A stretch of DNA of 64,000 bases from assembly GCA_024734555.1 (NCBI GenBank), contig JANPWX010000445.1, positions 1-64,000 on the forward strand. The letters are read 5' to 3'. The position numbers and the translations under genes are program-made. Origin of the DNA: Trochalopteron elliotii. Its lineage: Eukaryota > Chordata > Aves > Passeriformes > Leiothrichidae. Under the pieces are notes generated by a model. It worked only from the letters and a program-made list of their open reading frames with translations, had not been told where the DNA came from and did not search any database. Shown here piece by piece: positions 1 through 21,060 of the stretch (positions are counted from its first letter, which is position 1; each line of letters starts with the position of its first letter).

Positions 1-2299
1 AATCTGGTTAGGAAGAATAGCTTCTCCTTTTCTTTAATGTTAGTATAAAGATTGTGTGACAAAGCCAAAAGAATTTGGAAGTTCGATTCATTGTTTATTA
101 TCAAGTTGTAGATATTTACAACTGTTTTGCTTTGCTATTTATAATTTCTGTTGAACTTCTTCCATGCATTTTTTTTGACTCAACAGTTCAATTAGGTAAT
201 GTTGAATTCACCTAGACATTTATGCCTGGCAACAGCCTTTAAGGTCATAGGGTGATGATTTCATTAGAGGAACCAAGCAAAAGTGGAAGGAAAGGGTGGC
301 GGGGTGTGGAGGGGGGGAAAAGAGCTTTTGTTGAAACACAAATTTCTTTTGTGAGGCTGATTTGAGTACTTAGAGTTCTGGGTCTGTTTTAGTGAGGTGG
401 GTCTGGGTATAAATACCAGCCAAGTGCTCCTCTCACTACAGATATTCTCTTTTTTGCTAAATTGGCTTAGGCGTGGTCTCTGCTGAACCCCCACTGTCTC
501 TTCTGACCTGAGGACCACCGTCAGTGCCATGCTGCTCTGACAGGTCCCATCCCACCCTTTCAGCCACTTGCAGCACCCAGATTTTGTGTCACAGCCCCCC
601 ATTTTGCACTGGCAAAGGAGACCAGTGGCAGCACGGCCCAGGGGGAGGTGATGCTGGATATAGCAATTATCCCTCAAACATTCCCATTCCTCAGATAGCT
701 GCATAGTACTGCTGCTGTGCAGCAGTGTCTGTGCCCACTCTCAGAGGTCATGCATATTTTGCAGTGTAGTTATTTGGCTATCAAAGGTATTGCTGACGTT
801 TTGAATAAGGATTGGAATTTGCTATATATAATTAACAGTAGGGGGTGGTGCTCTTTTGGATAATGAGATCTTTAGATGCTGGAGGTTGAAAGAGAGTGGA
901 AAAGGGATGCACGTATGATCTTTCATATAGAGTAGTCTGGTGATAATGCCCAGCTCATGCTCCCTGGACTGGCCCTTTGATGTTCAGACCATGCATCAGA
1001 TGTGAAAGGAATGACTGACAGTCCTGGGACAACACATGGTGTCTAATGAGCTCACTGGGGCTCATCACTCCCAGTTCTAACATTTCAATCTGAGCCCCTC
1101 AGCTTCTGGGGGTTGGACTCAGCCTTTAGTTTGCCCACAGCTCTGTGTCTTTGAAAACTGACCCTCTCCAAGACACCTCCAGATGACAGAGTTCTTCCCA
1201 TGTACCACAAACTTCTCTAAATGGTGTCTGTGGTCATACCTGTACCCCACATCTTTGCACTGCTGACTGCCACCCTACTCCAGGGCTTGGCTTGCAAGGC
1301 CAGTGTCTGTCATCTCTGCATTCACACCCCATACACATTCACCGTGTGTGGCAGAGGCAAATGAACTAGGCTTTGCCTGAGCAGCCACAGTAACTCCAGT
1401 TACTGAGCTCCCTGTCAGAGCTCGGGGATTTCCTGTCACACACAGCAGTGTGTATCCTCGAGCTGCTGTGCATGGCATCTGCTGCAAATACAGTGGGTGG
1501 AGCTGAGCAGATGGGCTGAGCTCTGTTCTTGGAAAGGACTTCCCCTCCTTACCATGGGACCCTGACAGACATTGCTGTGCATGGGAGCCAGTCCAGTCTG
1601 TCCCAGACAATAACTGTAGGACTGTGCTCACAGGTGCTACTGACCCTGAGTCCTTGCAAGGATGCCCTCAGCACCCTCATGGCTTCTACCAAAACAATGG
1701 CTCAGCCAGGTTTCTGTGAACAGCACAACATGCTGCTGCTGGCTGACTGCATGTGCTGCCATTTAAGAACTTAAGTATTTTTAATATAAGAACAGTTATG
1801 TTATTCCCTTGAAGGCACAATAGACTGTGACTGAACCTTCCTAAAACTTCATATTAATGGAGGAGGGACAGAGTTTCTCAGCAAATACCAAATACCATTC
1901 CCAAACTTTGGATCTCCTGTTGTTTTGAGATTTAGGATTTAGGGATTTCCTGTCTGTAAAAGGCAAAATGGTATTTGCTCAATGGCCTAAGAGCTATAGA
2001 TGAAAATAAGTCCTAGGGTTGGTCATCATTTTGGTGGCTCTGTACATCAACAGATTTACTCAAATTAAAAAAAAATTGCTCCATTTAGTACGTGGTATTT
2101 TAATATTTGATTCGTTTTTAGCTTTTGAATGATGGCTTTTTCAACAGATGTGATGTGTCACTTTTCTGGGCTTTTAGAAGGGAATAGTGAGTCTCATGAC
2201 CTTTCCCTTCCCAAGAGCTGCTCAGCCACTGAAGTTTGATGACACATGGTGCAAATAATTGGTCCAGCTAGGTTGGGTATTCCAAGCATGGCATTTCAT
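1..2299. other. Spacer downstream of NDP
   Basis: Unique, mostly AT-rich DNA with no recognisable exon, RNA gene or transposable element. By conserved vertebrate gene order it should lie between NDP and MAOB; I see no MAOB exon. Open frames here are short, overlap on both strands and resemble no family I recognise. Confidence 0.6.
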
Positions 2300-2914
2300 A
2301 TCCAGTTCACTTTTCAATGGTTTATTTGTAATTTAAACCACAGTTAAAGTTATCCAGCATTTGGCCACTAGGTCAGTAACAGATGACCCTCGCCAACAGC
2401 ACAGTTTGTTTTGAAGGCCAGTATGACTAGAAAACTGAGAATAAATTGGTAGGTTAAGAGGTTGTCTGTGAGAACTGATGCCCATCCTCTGTCCAAACAT
2501 CAGTTTTCAGACTGCGGTGCTGTCATCTGGCTGACCTTCTTCTATGTTCCCCTGCTGCCCATGGCCTAAAGTAAAAGCACCTCTCTGTAGTCAGAGCTGA
2601 GTCTGAAAAAGAAGAAACTCTCAAAAATATCCTTTCAGAAAAAAAGAAAGGCTTCTTAAAAACGAGTCCTCACGCTTTTGCCTTTGTCTCGGCCCACAGT
2701 GCGATACCAGCACCATCCAGCAACTCAGGATAGTTTGTACTTCTGCTCTCAGTTCCAATCCGGCCTGGTTAGTCCTGTCCTTGCTGCAATACTGTGCTGG
2801 GAGCACTGGCCTGACATTGGGTTGTTTCTTGGGAGGAAGGTTCAGCCTTGGGAAGGTTCAGCCTTTCCCCCACAGCAGCACCCCCTTGTCCCCCTTCTTC
2901 TGCAGCCTGGCTCC
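2300..2914 (-). other. NDP: NDP 3' UTR (probable extent)
   Basis: The first canonical AATAAA on the minus strand downstream of the stop codon is at plus-strand 2321-2326 (TTTATT), so a transcript ending near 2300 is plausible. A weaker ATTAAA lies at 2098-2103, so a longer 3' UTR is possible. Right after the stop the transcript carries three runs of five Gs (2866-2895) and a small tandem repeat of AAGGCTGAACCTT (about 2837-2865). Confidence 0.45.
2321..2326 (-). terminator. NDP: Candidate NDP polyadenylation signal AATAAA
   Basis: Reads AATAAA on the minus strand, about 590 bases past the stop codon, and is the first canonical hexamer downstream. Alternatives further on are ATTAAA at 2098-2103 and 1780-1785. 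No transcript evidence is available. Confidence 0.4.
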
Positions 2915-10663
<7,749 letters not shown>

Positions 10664-10836
10664 TGTCGAGGAACTTCTCTCTGGTAACAGCAGAGGGAGG
10701 CAGAGCATCAAAAACCCTCCAAATTCTGGAAGCCAGTTCCTTTCCAGGACGGTGAAAAGTCTGGTTTAAGTGTCTGAGCTGTCATTCTTCTTCTCAAATT
10801 GGAGTCTGATGAGATTTTAATCCGTCAAAGAATCTC
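10664..10836 (-). other. NDP: NDP exon 2, 5' UTR part
   Basis: The upstream boundary is inferred from the acceptor TTCCCCCTGTGCAG (plus-strand 10837-10850), after which the exon would begin GAGATTCTTTG. This segment holds two upstream ATGs. One at 10783-10785 opens a 25-codon uORF ending at 10708. The other, at 10706-10708, is in frame with norrin. The boundary is a prediction from splice consensus, not from transcript data. Confidence 0.7.
10708..10785 (-). other. uORF in NDP exon 2 leader (25 codons)
   Basis: ATG at 10783-10785 (A at -3) and TGA at 10708-10710. The stop overlaps the next ATG as TGATG, and that ATG is in frame with norrin. Visible in the sequence; translation is inferred. 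Confidence 0.55.
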
Positions 10837-13800
10837 CTGCACAGGGGGAATTCAAACAACATAAATCACAATCCTGAGCAAAAAGACCTCTGGAGAAAAT
10901 AGACATATATAATATTAAGGCATTCAGGACCTTTGCTAGGCAAAATACCTGCTCAGAGCGAACAAAATTCGCTCAGTAGGTGGGGAATATGGCCTTAAGG
11001 AAGGAGATGTAAAGGCCTTGTTACTTTTAGCATTGTTCTATCATTTCAGGGAGAACCTTTTAACATCACATGTGGTGCATGCACTGCCATTCTTTTCCAC
11101 TTGGTGATGACCCTATGGTGTTCCCCTCAAAACTGGTGATTAGTAACACATCAGACGTTTCTGCAAATCAAGAAGACTTTGTATCCACTCAAAGTGTCAA
11201 AGAGGGGCAAGGCTCGTGGTAATGTCTGGCCTAGGCAGCTCATGGAAAGGCAGCAGACAGGTTGAGCTGTGGCTCTGGAGGCTGTCTGGCTGGTGTGCTG
11301 CAGGGACAAGGGACACCCCCAGTGTGGAGGGATGCTGAAGGTCCGAGCCAAGGCATGAGCAAAGTGCTCCCCCAGCAATTTGCTGAGCCCTGACCTGCCC
11401 TGACCTCACTGCATGAGGAACTTCCCAGGCCTCTGGCTGAACTGTCCTGCCCTCTGAGCACCAAATCCCCATGCACACACATGGGCAGGCTTTGCTTGCT
11501 TACTTGTTAGGCAGCACTTGCTCAGTGTCAGTCTCTTCCCAGATAATTAGAGAGCAGCACCTGAAAAATATATTTATTATTCCATAATATCCAAGTACTA
11601 TCCCAGCTATCAATTGGAAAGAAATATGTTCAGGTGGAGACATATGGCTATCTACCAAGGCATCTGGATTTCTGGTTCATGTTGGAGATCAGGAGATTCC
11701 CCAGGAAAAGGGTACAGGACAGCCCCTGAATTGCTGCCCAGAGCTTTGTGCCAGCAGGGGAAGGGGAGTATCTCCATCAGCTGCTTCTTCACAGTCCCTT
11801 GATCCTTCTCACAAAGCCCTTAGTCCCAACTGGGAGATTAGTTTCACTTTTACTACAAACAGATATAACTTGAAAGAGCTGTGAATTATCCATCTAAACA
11901 CAGCCCGATGAAGGATAGTCAAAGGATACTCATCAGTACAGTTAAAAGTGCAAAGATTTTCTGAAGAAACTTAAGATAAAACAGTTCCCTACTCACAAAG
12001 AACTGCTCCAGCAGAGCCTCTTGAGTATTTTAAAAGCTGATGTGTACCTTTATTGCCTTATACAAGCCTCTTTCAAAACTGTTTTCTGGTTTGCTGGCAG
12101 TCCTCTAAACCAGCTGATACTCATCTCCCAAACAGCCTCCCCACCAAAGTGCTTGATGATTTGTATATTGCTTTACAGCCTCCTCCAGCACTTCTGTGAG
12201 AGGAGTGTTTAGCAGTGACAAACACTTCCAGAGTTCATCCAAGTTGGGATGGAGCTGATGTGACATCCAAATCCTCATGCTGGGAAGAAATGTTATTAGG
12301 GATGCTCTGTGTGTTAGAGAGACAAAGATGCTCTGTGTATTAGATATTTTTGCTGTTGTTGTTTCAGGCTATTATCCATGTGCTTAAGTAGGAAAGGGAA
12401 AATTACGTGACTGTGGATTTAAATGACAAGATCTCCTTTTTCCCAGAGTCTGACATATGACCTGGTATCTTCTCCTCAGCAAATGGGACATTAAAAACAT
12501 ACTATATCTTTGCAGTATAAAGAACTTAAACAAACAACACTAAACACTTAGGAACTCAGATACATTTATGCACAGCCTCATTCATGTCAATAAATATCCC
12601 TCCAAACATTTCAGCAGCACAGGAGAGAAATCTCTTGGTCATGGGAGCTGGGACAGACTCCCTCCCTGAACTGTGCTACTCCAGTTCATGCAGATGATGC
12701 CCAAGGATTAGCTAACAGGAGGAGGGATGCACTATTTTTTTTTCTCCATGTATAACCTTTTACCTACATTCCTATTCTTTTTTTATTAAAGAGGCTGACC
12801 AAAACATGCTGCTTGGCAAGGTCTCCCTCCAACATAGTTAATCATTATTACACACCCAGTAATTCCCTCTCTGTCCAAATAAATTTACTTGGTATTAGAT
12901 GGTCTCATTTCATGTGCTATTACACCCAGGGATCCCCATTTCCCATTCTCTCTGTCCCACTGTTAATTCTGTGCTTCTATATCTTTCCATGGTTTTGATC
13001 AGTATGATTCAATACAGTGAGAGAAATCTGAAGTCCTGGCTCAGTTTTCAAAGGCTTATCTCCCTAGTTTTTTTCCAGGAAATAATTGGATGACACAGAG
13101 TCTGCCTCATGAAAACACTCTGAGAAAGACACAGGGAAAAGTGTGAGAAAAGGAACATGGCTGTACCTTCTTCAGGATAAGCACAGTACAAAAAGTATTA
13201 ACACTTCCACAACCTTTTAAAATTGCTCTGATACTTCACTAACAAAGAAATGTAGCAGGTTTTGGTAACAATACTTGAAAAGAAGTAAGAAGTGTCACAT
13301 ATTTGTAAGAAAAAAGAGAGAAAACCATTGTAAATGTGGTCTATCTCTTGTGAAGTAAGTGGTCACGGCTATTTATAGATATACTGGTAAAATGTGTAGG
13401 TGTATCTCCTGACATCCCTATGGGAAGCATGCACATACATTTTTCAAGCACATATTCTATACATAACATATATGGAAGAAAAAGTCTTAGAGGGACATTT
13501 AAACACATGGAAGTTAGGGTGTAGATTTTTTCTTCTGTAAAAAATAGTCAAAATATTTTCACTTAGGTACATCACCATGATGGGGTTTTTTGGCATGATA
13601 TTTTCCATTTCCAGCTGATATTGTGCAACTGCGTTCCACTTGAGCTTAGCATTATTAATATTTTTTTAAGTTAAACATTGCATTCCTTTTGAAATGCTGT
13701 TCTGAAATTATAAAATCCTAGATAGCACATGCTATCAGCATTGGCATAAGTAGTTTCCAGTCTATGCTTCTGTCCAAAAAACAGAAGCAAGTACAATTGG

Positions 13801-16800
13801 GATCATAAATCATCATTACAATGACATTTTGTTTCATTTGGAAAATACACTTTTTACTAAAATCAACAATTTCACAGAGAAATATTTTTCTTCTATTTCA
13901 GCAGTTTTTTCGTCACTTTCTTTTCATGTAAAAACTGTGGTAGATAGCTCATCTGCCAAGCTAACAAAAAGGAAGACTAAACCCTCCCTCTTTACAGCAT
14001 GCTGTAAAGAAAAAGATGCAAACATGACTTCATATCCTCAGGCTGAAAATTTGCCACAGAAATATACAACAGTGGGCCTAACAGTGGATGAAAATCACTA
14101 CTTCACATTTTTTTTCAGAATTTACTGAGATATGGGAAGTACATTTTGTTATCAATGGCTTAGTTTCCTTTCCATTTAACTAGTTTTCAGGATTTCATAG
14201 AGACATAACACACTATAGTTTGTCACAGCTGTTACCTAAAACTGCTACAGCTGTTAAGCTAAAAACTTCAGGGAAAAATAGAAGACATCCCAAAGAAAAA
14301 CCATATTAACATACAGTCTAAGATTTTATTGCATGTGGACATAGGTGCAAAGTTAGGGTTATTTTTCCAACTCCACATTTTTATTAACTGCTTTCTGAAT
14401 AATAAAGATTTCTTATTATAGTTCCAATATCATTTAGAGAGTGGTGAAGGCTGAGGTTTTGTTTTGCTTTAAGGACAGAAGAACATTCCATCATCTGGAA
14501 TTATTTAGCCAGTCACATTGTGAGAACGTAAACAGAAATTCCCTTTTTGCTATGTATCTTGGAAAAAAATAAAGAGCTGAGCAATTCTCCAAAGGTCTAT
14601 TGGATCTGCACAGCTTTTACCCTGGGAGGTAGGAAGGGAGCAGTGAAAAAACTCTTTTATGGTGTACTTCTAATTAGTTGTTCCCTGAGCCCCCCATATT
14701 AGGCATGTACGTATGCTCAGCTTGGCCTTCATTTGCTGGGCATTTTCTATGTTTGAGACTCCTGCTTGAAGATGAGGGCACCATTTAAGTCACTCGATGC
14801 TTTTTGTGTTTTGGAGGCTGCCAAAATCCTGTTGAAGCAGCGGTGTGTGTATAGAACTTAAGCCTGGCCTTGCATGCTGTCCCTGTTTAGTAAACACAAT
14901 TACTTGGATCCTACCATGTGGTTCCCTCAATCTAAATTTGTTATGTAAACAGAAGAGTTGCAAGAATACTCAGTTTCTCCAAACTCCAGACCTAAAAAAG
15001 TGTCACTAACCATGTATGTAAGTGTGTCTCTATTCACTGCTGTTGTTCTGACAAGAAAAAAGCCACAAAGTTCTTCACGAGTCGAAAATGAATTTCTCAA
15101 GAACTTTATCGAATTTAGAAAAGTTTTGATTTTCCAGGAAGATAAGGATTTGGGGGCTTCACTCGCCAAGATCTGGACTGGAGTGGGAACAACTGTGATG
15201 GGAAAATTACACAGTCAGGCTCCACAAGGGTTTGTTCTGCAGGATTAGATTCTCCACTGCCATGACAAAGGCAGCACAATCTGTTCCATGGTCTGTTCCT
15301 TCAGCACCCACAGCACTCAGGTGGCTTCCAGCCCACGCAGCCACCCACACCATGCCTGGGAACTGCTTGGGAAGCACTGAGAGCTGTGGGACTGAACTGC
15401 ACCAGTGACAATCTGAGCCATTCCAGAGAACAGTTCGTGGAGTAGGACAGGCAACCCGAGATGAGGGGCTGTGTCTGACTCTGCCTTCTGTAGAACCACC
15501 TCAGAGTCTTTGTCAGTTCCAGCGTATCTTTTAGCTCTGTAAATAAATACAATTTTCTTCTTATCTAGCTACTTTACTGTGGCCATTTCTGTGCCAATGA
15601 AGGAGCTGGCCTCCTGTGTATGCTATCAAAAATCCTCATTTCACTCTGCAGCTGCCTGTCACAACACCTGACAGAGACACTGAGTGGCCACGTGGCAGCT
15701 GGGCAGCAGCAGGTGAACACAGGCAACCCCAGTTGTCTGAGAAATGCCTCCACACAACATTTGAACAGGTTTCTTCCCATCCTGAGACAAGGCAAATACC
15801 AAGCCAAATATTTTCAGTGAGACCCTTACAGGTCTAAATAAGTGAATGTTCCCCCAAGGTCTTGTTGTGCTTAGGAGGGTTTGCTCAACTGACATCCAGC
15901 TGTGCTGGAGCTTGTCCCCTTCCATGCCAAGGGGAATGTCTTCATCCATGATCCAGGAGCTCCATCCACCCATTACACAGCAGGGCAGTGTGTGCCTGCA
16001 CGGAGGGTACACAAACAACAAACACTCCTGGCCAGACCTGGCAGCAGTTGGTGGGCAAGAGGAGAGTAAGAAGGAAAACAGGCTCAAAACAAGGAAATTT
16101 GAGCCTCTTCATCTGGTTGTCCATGGTAGAGAAGTCCATCTTCTGGTCCTACTAAGGCTGTGCTGAGAGAAACTCCTGGAAACCATTTTTTTACTGTGAC
16201 ACTTCCTTAAGTCTTTCAATATTTCAGGAGATGCATACCTGTGACTGTAAGCAGACTGAAAAAGAAGAAATAGGAAGACCATGGCTTGTGAAACATAAGA
16301 AGCAACATGGCAATTGCAGCAAGCATAATGGAAGCACCCTGGGAGCCTCAGCACATGTGGGATGAGCATAGCTGGGACTGATTCCCGGGGTTCGTTTAAG
16401 GCCCCAAAAGTGTTCCCACTGTGGGGACCCGGTGCATGAGGTGGAACAAATCCAGCTGAATGGCACTTGAGCTGTCTGAACTTCCCTCTGCTTTTGAAGT
16501 TCCCAAGAATATTTCCAGCCCTTCAGGTAGTAGGAGAGAGGGAGCAGGAGGTGCCTTCCTGCTCGGTGGTTGAAATAACAAACTCCAGTGGGTACTGCGG
16601 GCTGGCGCCCAGCCAGCAGACAGGCACAGACCAGCATGGAGAAAAGGGTTTAATACACTCACAAAGAATAACTACTGAGGGACAAAAGAGTGCTTGTATT
16701 TTTATTCTTTCCTTTTCCTGCTTCCAGGAAGCTTTAAATAGATTGATTAGGGGCATGCATGGGATATCTCTCTAATGAGGGAGTAGAGCCTTTTAATGGT

Positions 16801-19800
16801 GAGGTGATGCCAGCCTTGGATTCTTTCTTTATTCTTGTGTCTTGCTGAATATCAGAGTAGTCATGGTCTCGAGTCCCAGACAGCGGGAATACAATTTTCC
16901 ACTTGGTCATCCATCCAGAGGGTGCTGGATGGGATTACTCCTTGGTGAAGCACCAGGTGCAGAGCTGAGCAGTCCAGGGCTGCCCATCCCTTCAGGAGGC
17001 AAACCAGCAAGGGTGGCTGCTGGCTACAGTGCAAGTGTTCCCAGCCAAGCATTAGCTATAGGATTTGCTTCAGTAATTACCTCTACTTCAGTCTTATGAC
17101 CCAACATGAGGCAAAATTACTCTTGGCCAAATTACAAGTTGCTGAGAGGTCTAGGGCATTCAGGCATGTGTCCTCTACCTGTTGAGTGTGTTACAAGCAG
17201 GTGGGCAGTTTTTGTTCTCTGTCTTTTGCATATTTTCCAGCGAACTCAAAGGCCTGTAGTTATCAATAGATGCAGGAGTAGGAATGGGTCTTTTTATTCT
17301 TTAACACTAAGCAAACACATCCCTGCCACTGGGACCAGCAGAGAGTGTTATGCATGCTGGAGACAGCACATGATTGAAGGGGATGTTCCCTCTCTTCTGA
17401 CCCCAGGGGCAAAATCCTTTCCTCTTTTACACACAGGCAACATTCAGACCACCATCCATATACCTCATCCTCTGATAATTAGGGAACCTAAATATTTGGC
17501 TCATGGTAACAATTCTATGTCTTCTAACAAGGGGAGCAGCGCTGCCCTAGGTCCCACTCCCTTTGAGCCGTGCTGCTATGACAGCAATGTGATTGTCACT
17601 GCCATGGTATGCTTAACCTTTGCCAAACCAGAGCTGAGGCATTAACTCAGATCCTCAACCCACATGTCTTAAAGGGCAACATAACCTGTGCTGCCTCAGC
17701 TCGACACAGTCTGCAGCTCAGTAATAACAAGCAGGAAAATGTGACAAGCATGAGCCGTAAAAATGATTGATGCAACAAGAAAAATAACAAAGAGAAGCTG
17801 AAAAATAGCAATGAGGAGGAGGAATTCCTAGGACCAGTGTCTCCATGGCACCAGCAGCCCCCTTCTCTCACACCAGAAGAGAGGCTACACTCGCCTGTAG
17901 TAGAAAGGACCTCCATGGCACACAATGAAATTCCAGCAAACAGGACAAGGACTGATGGTGTCTGGAAGGGGTAGTGCCACTGCTACCCACATAATAGTTT
18001 GAATTAGATTATGTGAGAAAAGGAGGAATATATAGACGACCAGCTGCTCAAAGGCTTATTACAACCTTGCTTTTATTGTTCTGCTAAGTTAGAGGTGGGG
18101 CATCAGAGGGATTCCTAACATACCACTACTGAGAAATTTTAATATGTTCCACACTGACACATATAAAAAGGAAATAACAGCTGATCACAGACAGCAGAGA
18201 CTGCAATATCTCTTCATATGCATGCACAGAAGTGGGGTGGTCAAAATGAGGTGCTCTTGGCTCAGACACCTGAGCTAACCTGACCCAACTAAACATTTCT
18301 CCTGCCATTGACTTGAGTTTCAGCAAAAGGACTGTCAAGTGTGAAGTCAGGCAGCAGAAGAAAAGGTGATCTGTACATGGCTATTCACCCCATCCCGAGA
18401 TACCAGGACATGGAGAAGGGCAGGGGAGCTGAGAGGCAGAACACTTAACACTGATGAAAAGAAACACGTGTTTACACAACCGACAATGATCCGGGGGAAC
18501 AAGATATCAGAGGGCAAAAGTTTAGCTGGGCTCGGCCAAAGGACCTGTTAATGTATGGGGGGGTTACAGTCACAGGGGCTTCATTTCTGAAGAATTTTTG
18601 GAAGGGTTATAAACCCTCAGGACTCTGAGAGTTCAGTGGATGGTGTTAGGGAAAAATCCTTTGCCCCAGCAAGTTACCCCGTAGCTGCTGCCACAGGGTC
18701 TTTGTGTCTTTCTTTGATGTGGCCACATCCAGAGGTGGATTGCTCAAATAACAGGGGGCTACAGACTCATGTAGCAAAACCTTCCTAAAACTCAGAGGCA
18801 CAAGCCTCTCCTCATAGCCAGAAGGAGTATGAAGAAGAGAAATTTGCAATACTTACAATACAACTATCAAATATTTATAATTGTAATTACAATAGTGATT
18901 GGGAGGTGGGGAGGGGGAAAGAGAGGATTTTGTTTTCTTTCAGTTAAACAAATAATCCAACAGACAAGTTGCAAGAATGAATGTCTCAGTGGTTTCATGC
19001 AAGTTTTGCCATAGATAGTCAATTCTCTCCAAGTTCCAAGGACAACCTTGAGCACTTCCTTGTACATCTGAGAGCAGACAAGCCAGGAAGGGAACAAAGT
19101 CAGCCCCAGGAGAAATGGGGAATGAAGCCAGCCATGGGAGGACTCCCTGTCAAACGAGTCACAGCAGGCATCAGTGTGAGCTCCCAAGGAAGTGGCTTGT
19201 TTCCCTTCCACCTGGGCAAGAGGGACTGCAGTCCTGGCCAGGCAAGAAGGCAAGAACATGCAGATGCCACTACAAGCCTCAGTGGTGCATGAGGGATGGT
19301 TCCAGTGGGGCAGGTCGCTTTTGTGGAAATCAGCCATGCCTAAGGAGCTACCTGGGGTACTGCTACTGCAAACTGTACCCAAGGATGTCCATAACAAATA
19401 TCCTGCTCTGCAAAGGCCAGTCATCAGCACACATCAATCTGATCCAAACCAGGCACTGCACAAACCCAGGAAATCTACATGGGACACCTTCAGGTGGAGA
19501 AATGAGCCTGTAACTAATCATCAGCAGCCCCTAATTATACCCTGTCCCTAAATCAAACTGCATTTTACTTTGTAAGCTTGAAATGCCTATTCCTTCCACA
19601 TTTAACTGGAAAGTCTTAAAGCATTGTTTTATAATACAAAATAAGATTTCATTAGCAGTAAGAGCATATCAGTGTATGTATAAGTCACACTGGGAATCCC
19701 TGATTCAAGCTGATAAGTAGTTCAAATAGAACTCATCAAATAGTTCTATTCAGGTCCAGGAAATTATTTTTGTGTATAACTATTCACAAATATGAGCAAG

Positions 19801-20546
19801 GTCCCACAGCAAGAGCAAAAGTGAGCATTATTTGTAATTCAAAAGGAAGGGGAATATAGTAATAGGTAGAGGTCCTAAAATGTAGATATTCTTATATTTT
19901 TTTGATGAGGGACAAATAACAGCACAGTGATTATTACAGCCACACTTATTGCCACACCAGGCAGCTGGGTTGCTTCTATTAGAAAATAACTTCGCAATAA
20001 AGTATTGATTTCAAGTGAGATTGTCCCCACTGTTGGTTTTAAATCATTTACCTTCAAGTGAGTTTGTCCTATTACTGGTTTTGAAAAACCTTTTGCCAAT
20101 CCTTTTTCAACAGGAGGAGTTCCTTCCTCTCAGCCACAGTTATAAAGCTTTAGGAACTGTAAGTAACATGTAGCATATAGGAAATATATTTTTCATCTCT
20201 AAAGAGCTGCAGGAATGTTAAGGAGTTACTTGCCATGCCACCTCTCCCAGACAGACACAAATAAGATATGTTATGGAGAGGCTATTAGAGAAATTTCAAT
20301 GAACTTGCAAGGTAGGATAAGAAATCTGCCTGGCAGTCCCACGAGAGTCAGTGCACACACACACAGGCACACACACATCTTGCAAATCCAGATTTGTCAC
20401 AAGAAAATCTCTCCCTCTCCACCAGCACGCACGGTGTGTGACACTGCAGCAGTAGCTAACCCAGTCCTGACATCGGTCTCCTTTGTTACTCTGTTCTTTG
20501 CTGCTGGACCCATTCACTTGCACTTTTGTAGGATGAATTCACTCAC
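10837..20546 (-). other. NDP: NDP intron 1
   Basis: A 9.7-kb intron between the predicted non-coding exon 1 and exon 2. It is almost free of recognisable repeats apart from short runs such as the CA-rich stretch near 20355-20378. Several open frames of 100-187 codons occur (for example 17106-17645 plus and 18867-19430 minus), but none has a recognisable domain, and overlapping frames on the other strand are equally open, so I treat them as chance. Confidence 0.65.
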
Positions 20547-20825
20547 CTGAATCCCCGCAGGGCTCCGGGGCTCTTGCTCAGCCGCGCTCTCCCGGGGCAG
20601 TGTCCGAGCCTCGCAGTTACACTACACTGACACTGGGTCAGCGGGCTCACAGCAGAGAAATCCTTCCTTCGTCCCAGAGAAGCAGAAAACAGTCGTGCTG
20701 GTGCCTCTGGCGCTGACACACAGGGAAATGATCTGCCGGGAAAGGAGGAGAGCCTCCCTCTTTCCTTCAGCGGGCGGTCTGGGGTCGCGCAGCATCCTCC
20801 GGTGTCAGCTCCGGGCGGCACCGCT
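20547..20825 (-). other. NDP: NDP non-coding exon 1 (predicted)
   Basis: Vertebrate NDP has a non-coding first exon. The only GC-rich, CpG-rich stretch upstream of exon 2 lies here, and it ends in a textbook donor (GATTCAG followed by GTGAGT, donor at 20541-20546). The right-hand edge is set by assuming a start site about 25-30 bases downstream of the TATA-like box at 20851-20856. The exon contains a single ATG (20793-20795), which opens a 57-codon uORF that stops at 20622-20624. The donor is well supported by eye; the start site is an estimate. Confidence 0.6.
20622..20795 (-). other. uORF in predicted NDP exon 1 (57 codons)
   Basis: The only ATG in predicted exon 1 (20793-20795; A at -3) opens a frame that ends in TAG at 20622-20624, wholly inside the exon. 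It would be in the mRNA only if transcription starts upstream of 20795, as the TATA-like box suggests. Confidence 0.4.
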
Positions 20826-21060
20826 GCGGGTCACGCCGGCCACCGACCAGATATACCCCGGGCACCACCGCAAAGGGCTTCCCTCACAGCTCCCAGCCAA
20901 TTAAAGAGTGCGTGTTAAATCTGTCCTAATTCACAACCAGCGCTGTCCAGTCCATTGGAAAAGCCTTGCGGAAGTTTGGATAAATAACAGCGTGCCAATT
21001 GCGAGTGCTCCCGCGAAGAGTGAGGCGCAAAGCTAGAAATAAATATTGCCTATTGTTTGA
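20826..21060 (-). promoter_or_regulatory. NDP: NDP core promoter and proximal region (predicted)
   Basis: On the minus strand, CGGGGTATATCTGG (20847-20860) contains a TATA-like element just upstream of the GC-rich predicted first exon. Further upstream are CCAAT/ATTGG motifs (20899-20901 region, 20954-20958 and 20996-21000). At 21049-21060 the minus strand reads TCAAACAATAGG, a match to the SOX-type AACAAT core. The promoter combines a TATA-like box with high CpG density. Function is inferred from position and motifs only. Confidence 0.5.

Noticed and set aside
17106..17645. 179-codon plus-strand open frame in NDP intron 1
   Set aside because: No recognisable domain, no repeated codon pattern or homology I know, and the length is within chance expectation for a 64-kb window read in six frames.
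18867..19430. 187-codon minus-strand open frame in NDP intron 1
   Set aside because: Overlapping open frames exist on the plus strand at the same place, the C-terminal part is low-complexity, and no family resemblance is visible.
20543..20821. 92-codon open frame running through predicted exon 1
   Set aside because: Its first codon is GTG, not ATG, so it is not a credible uORF; the real exon 1 ATG is at 20793-20795 in another frame.
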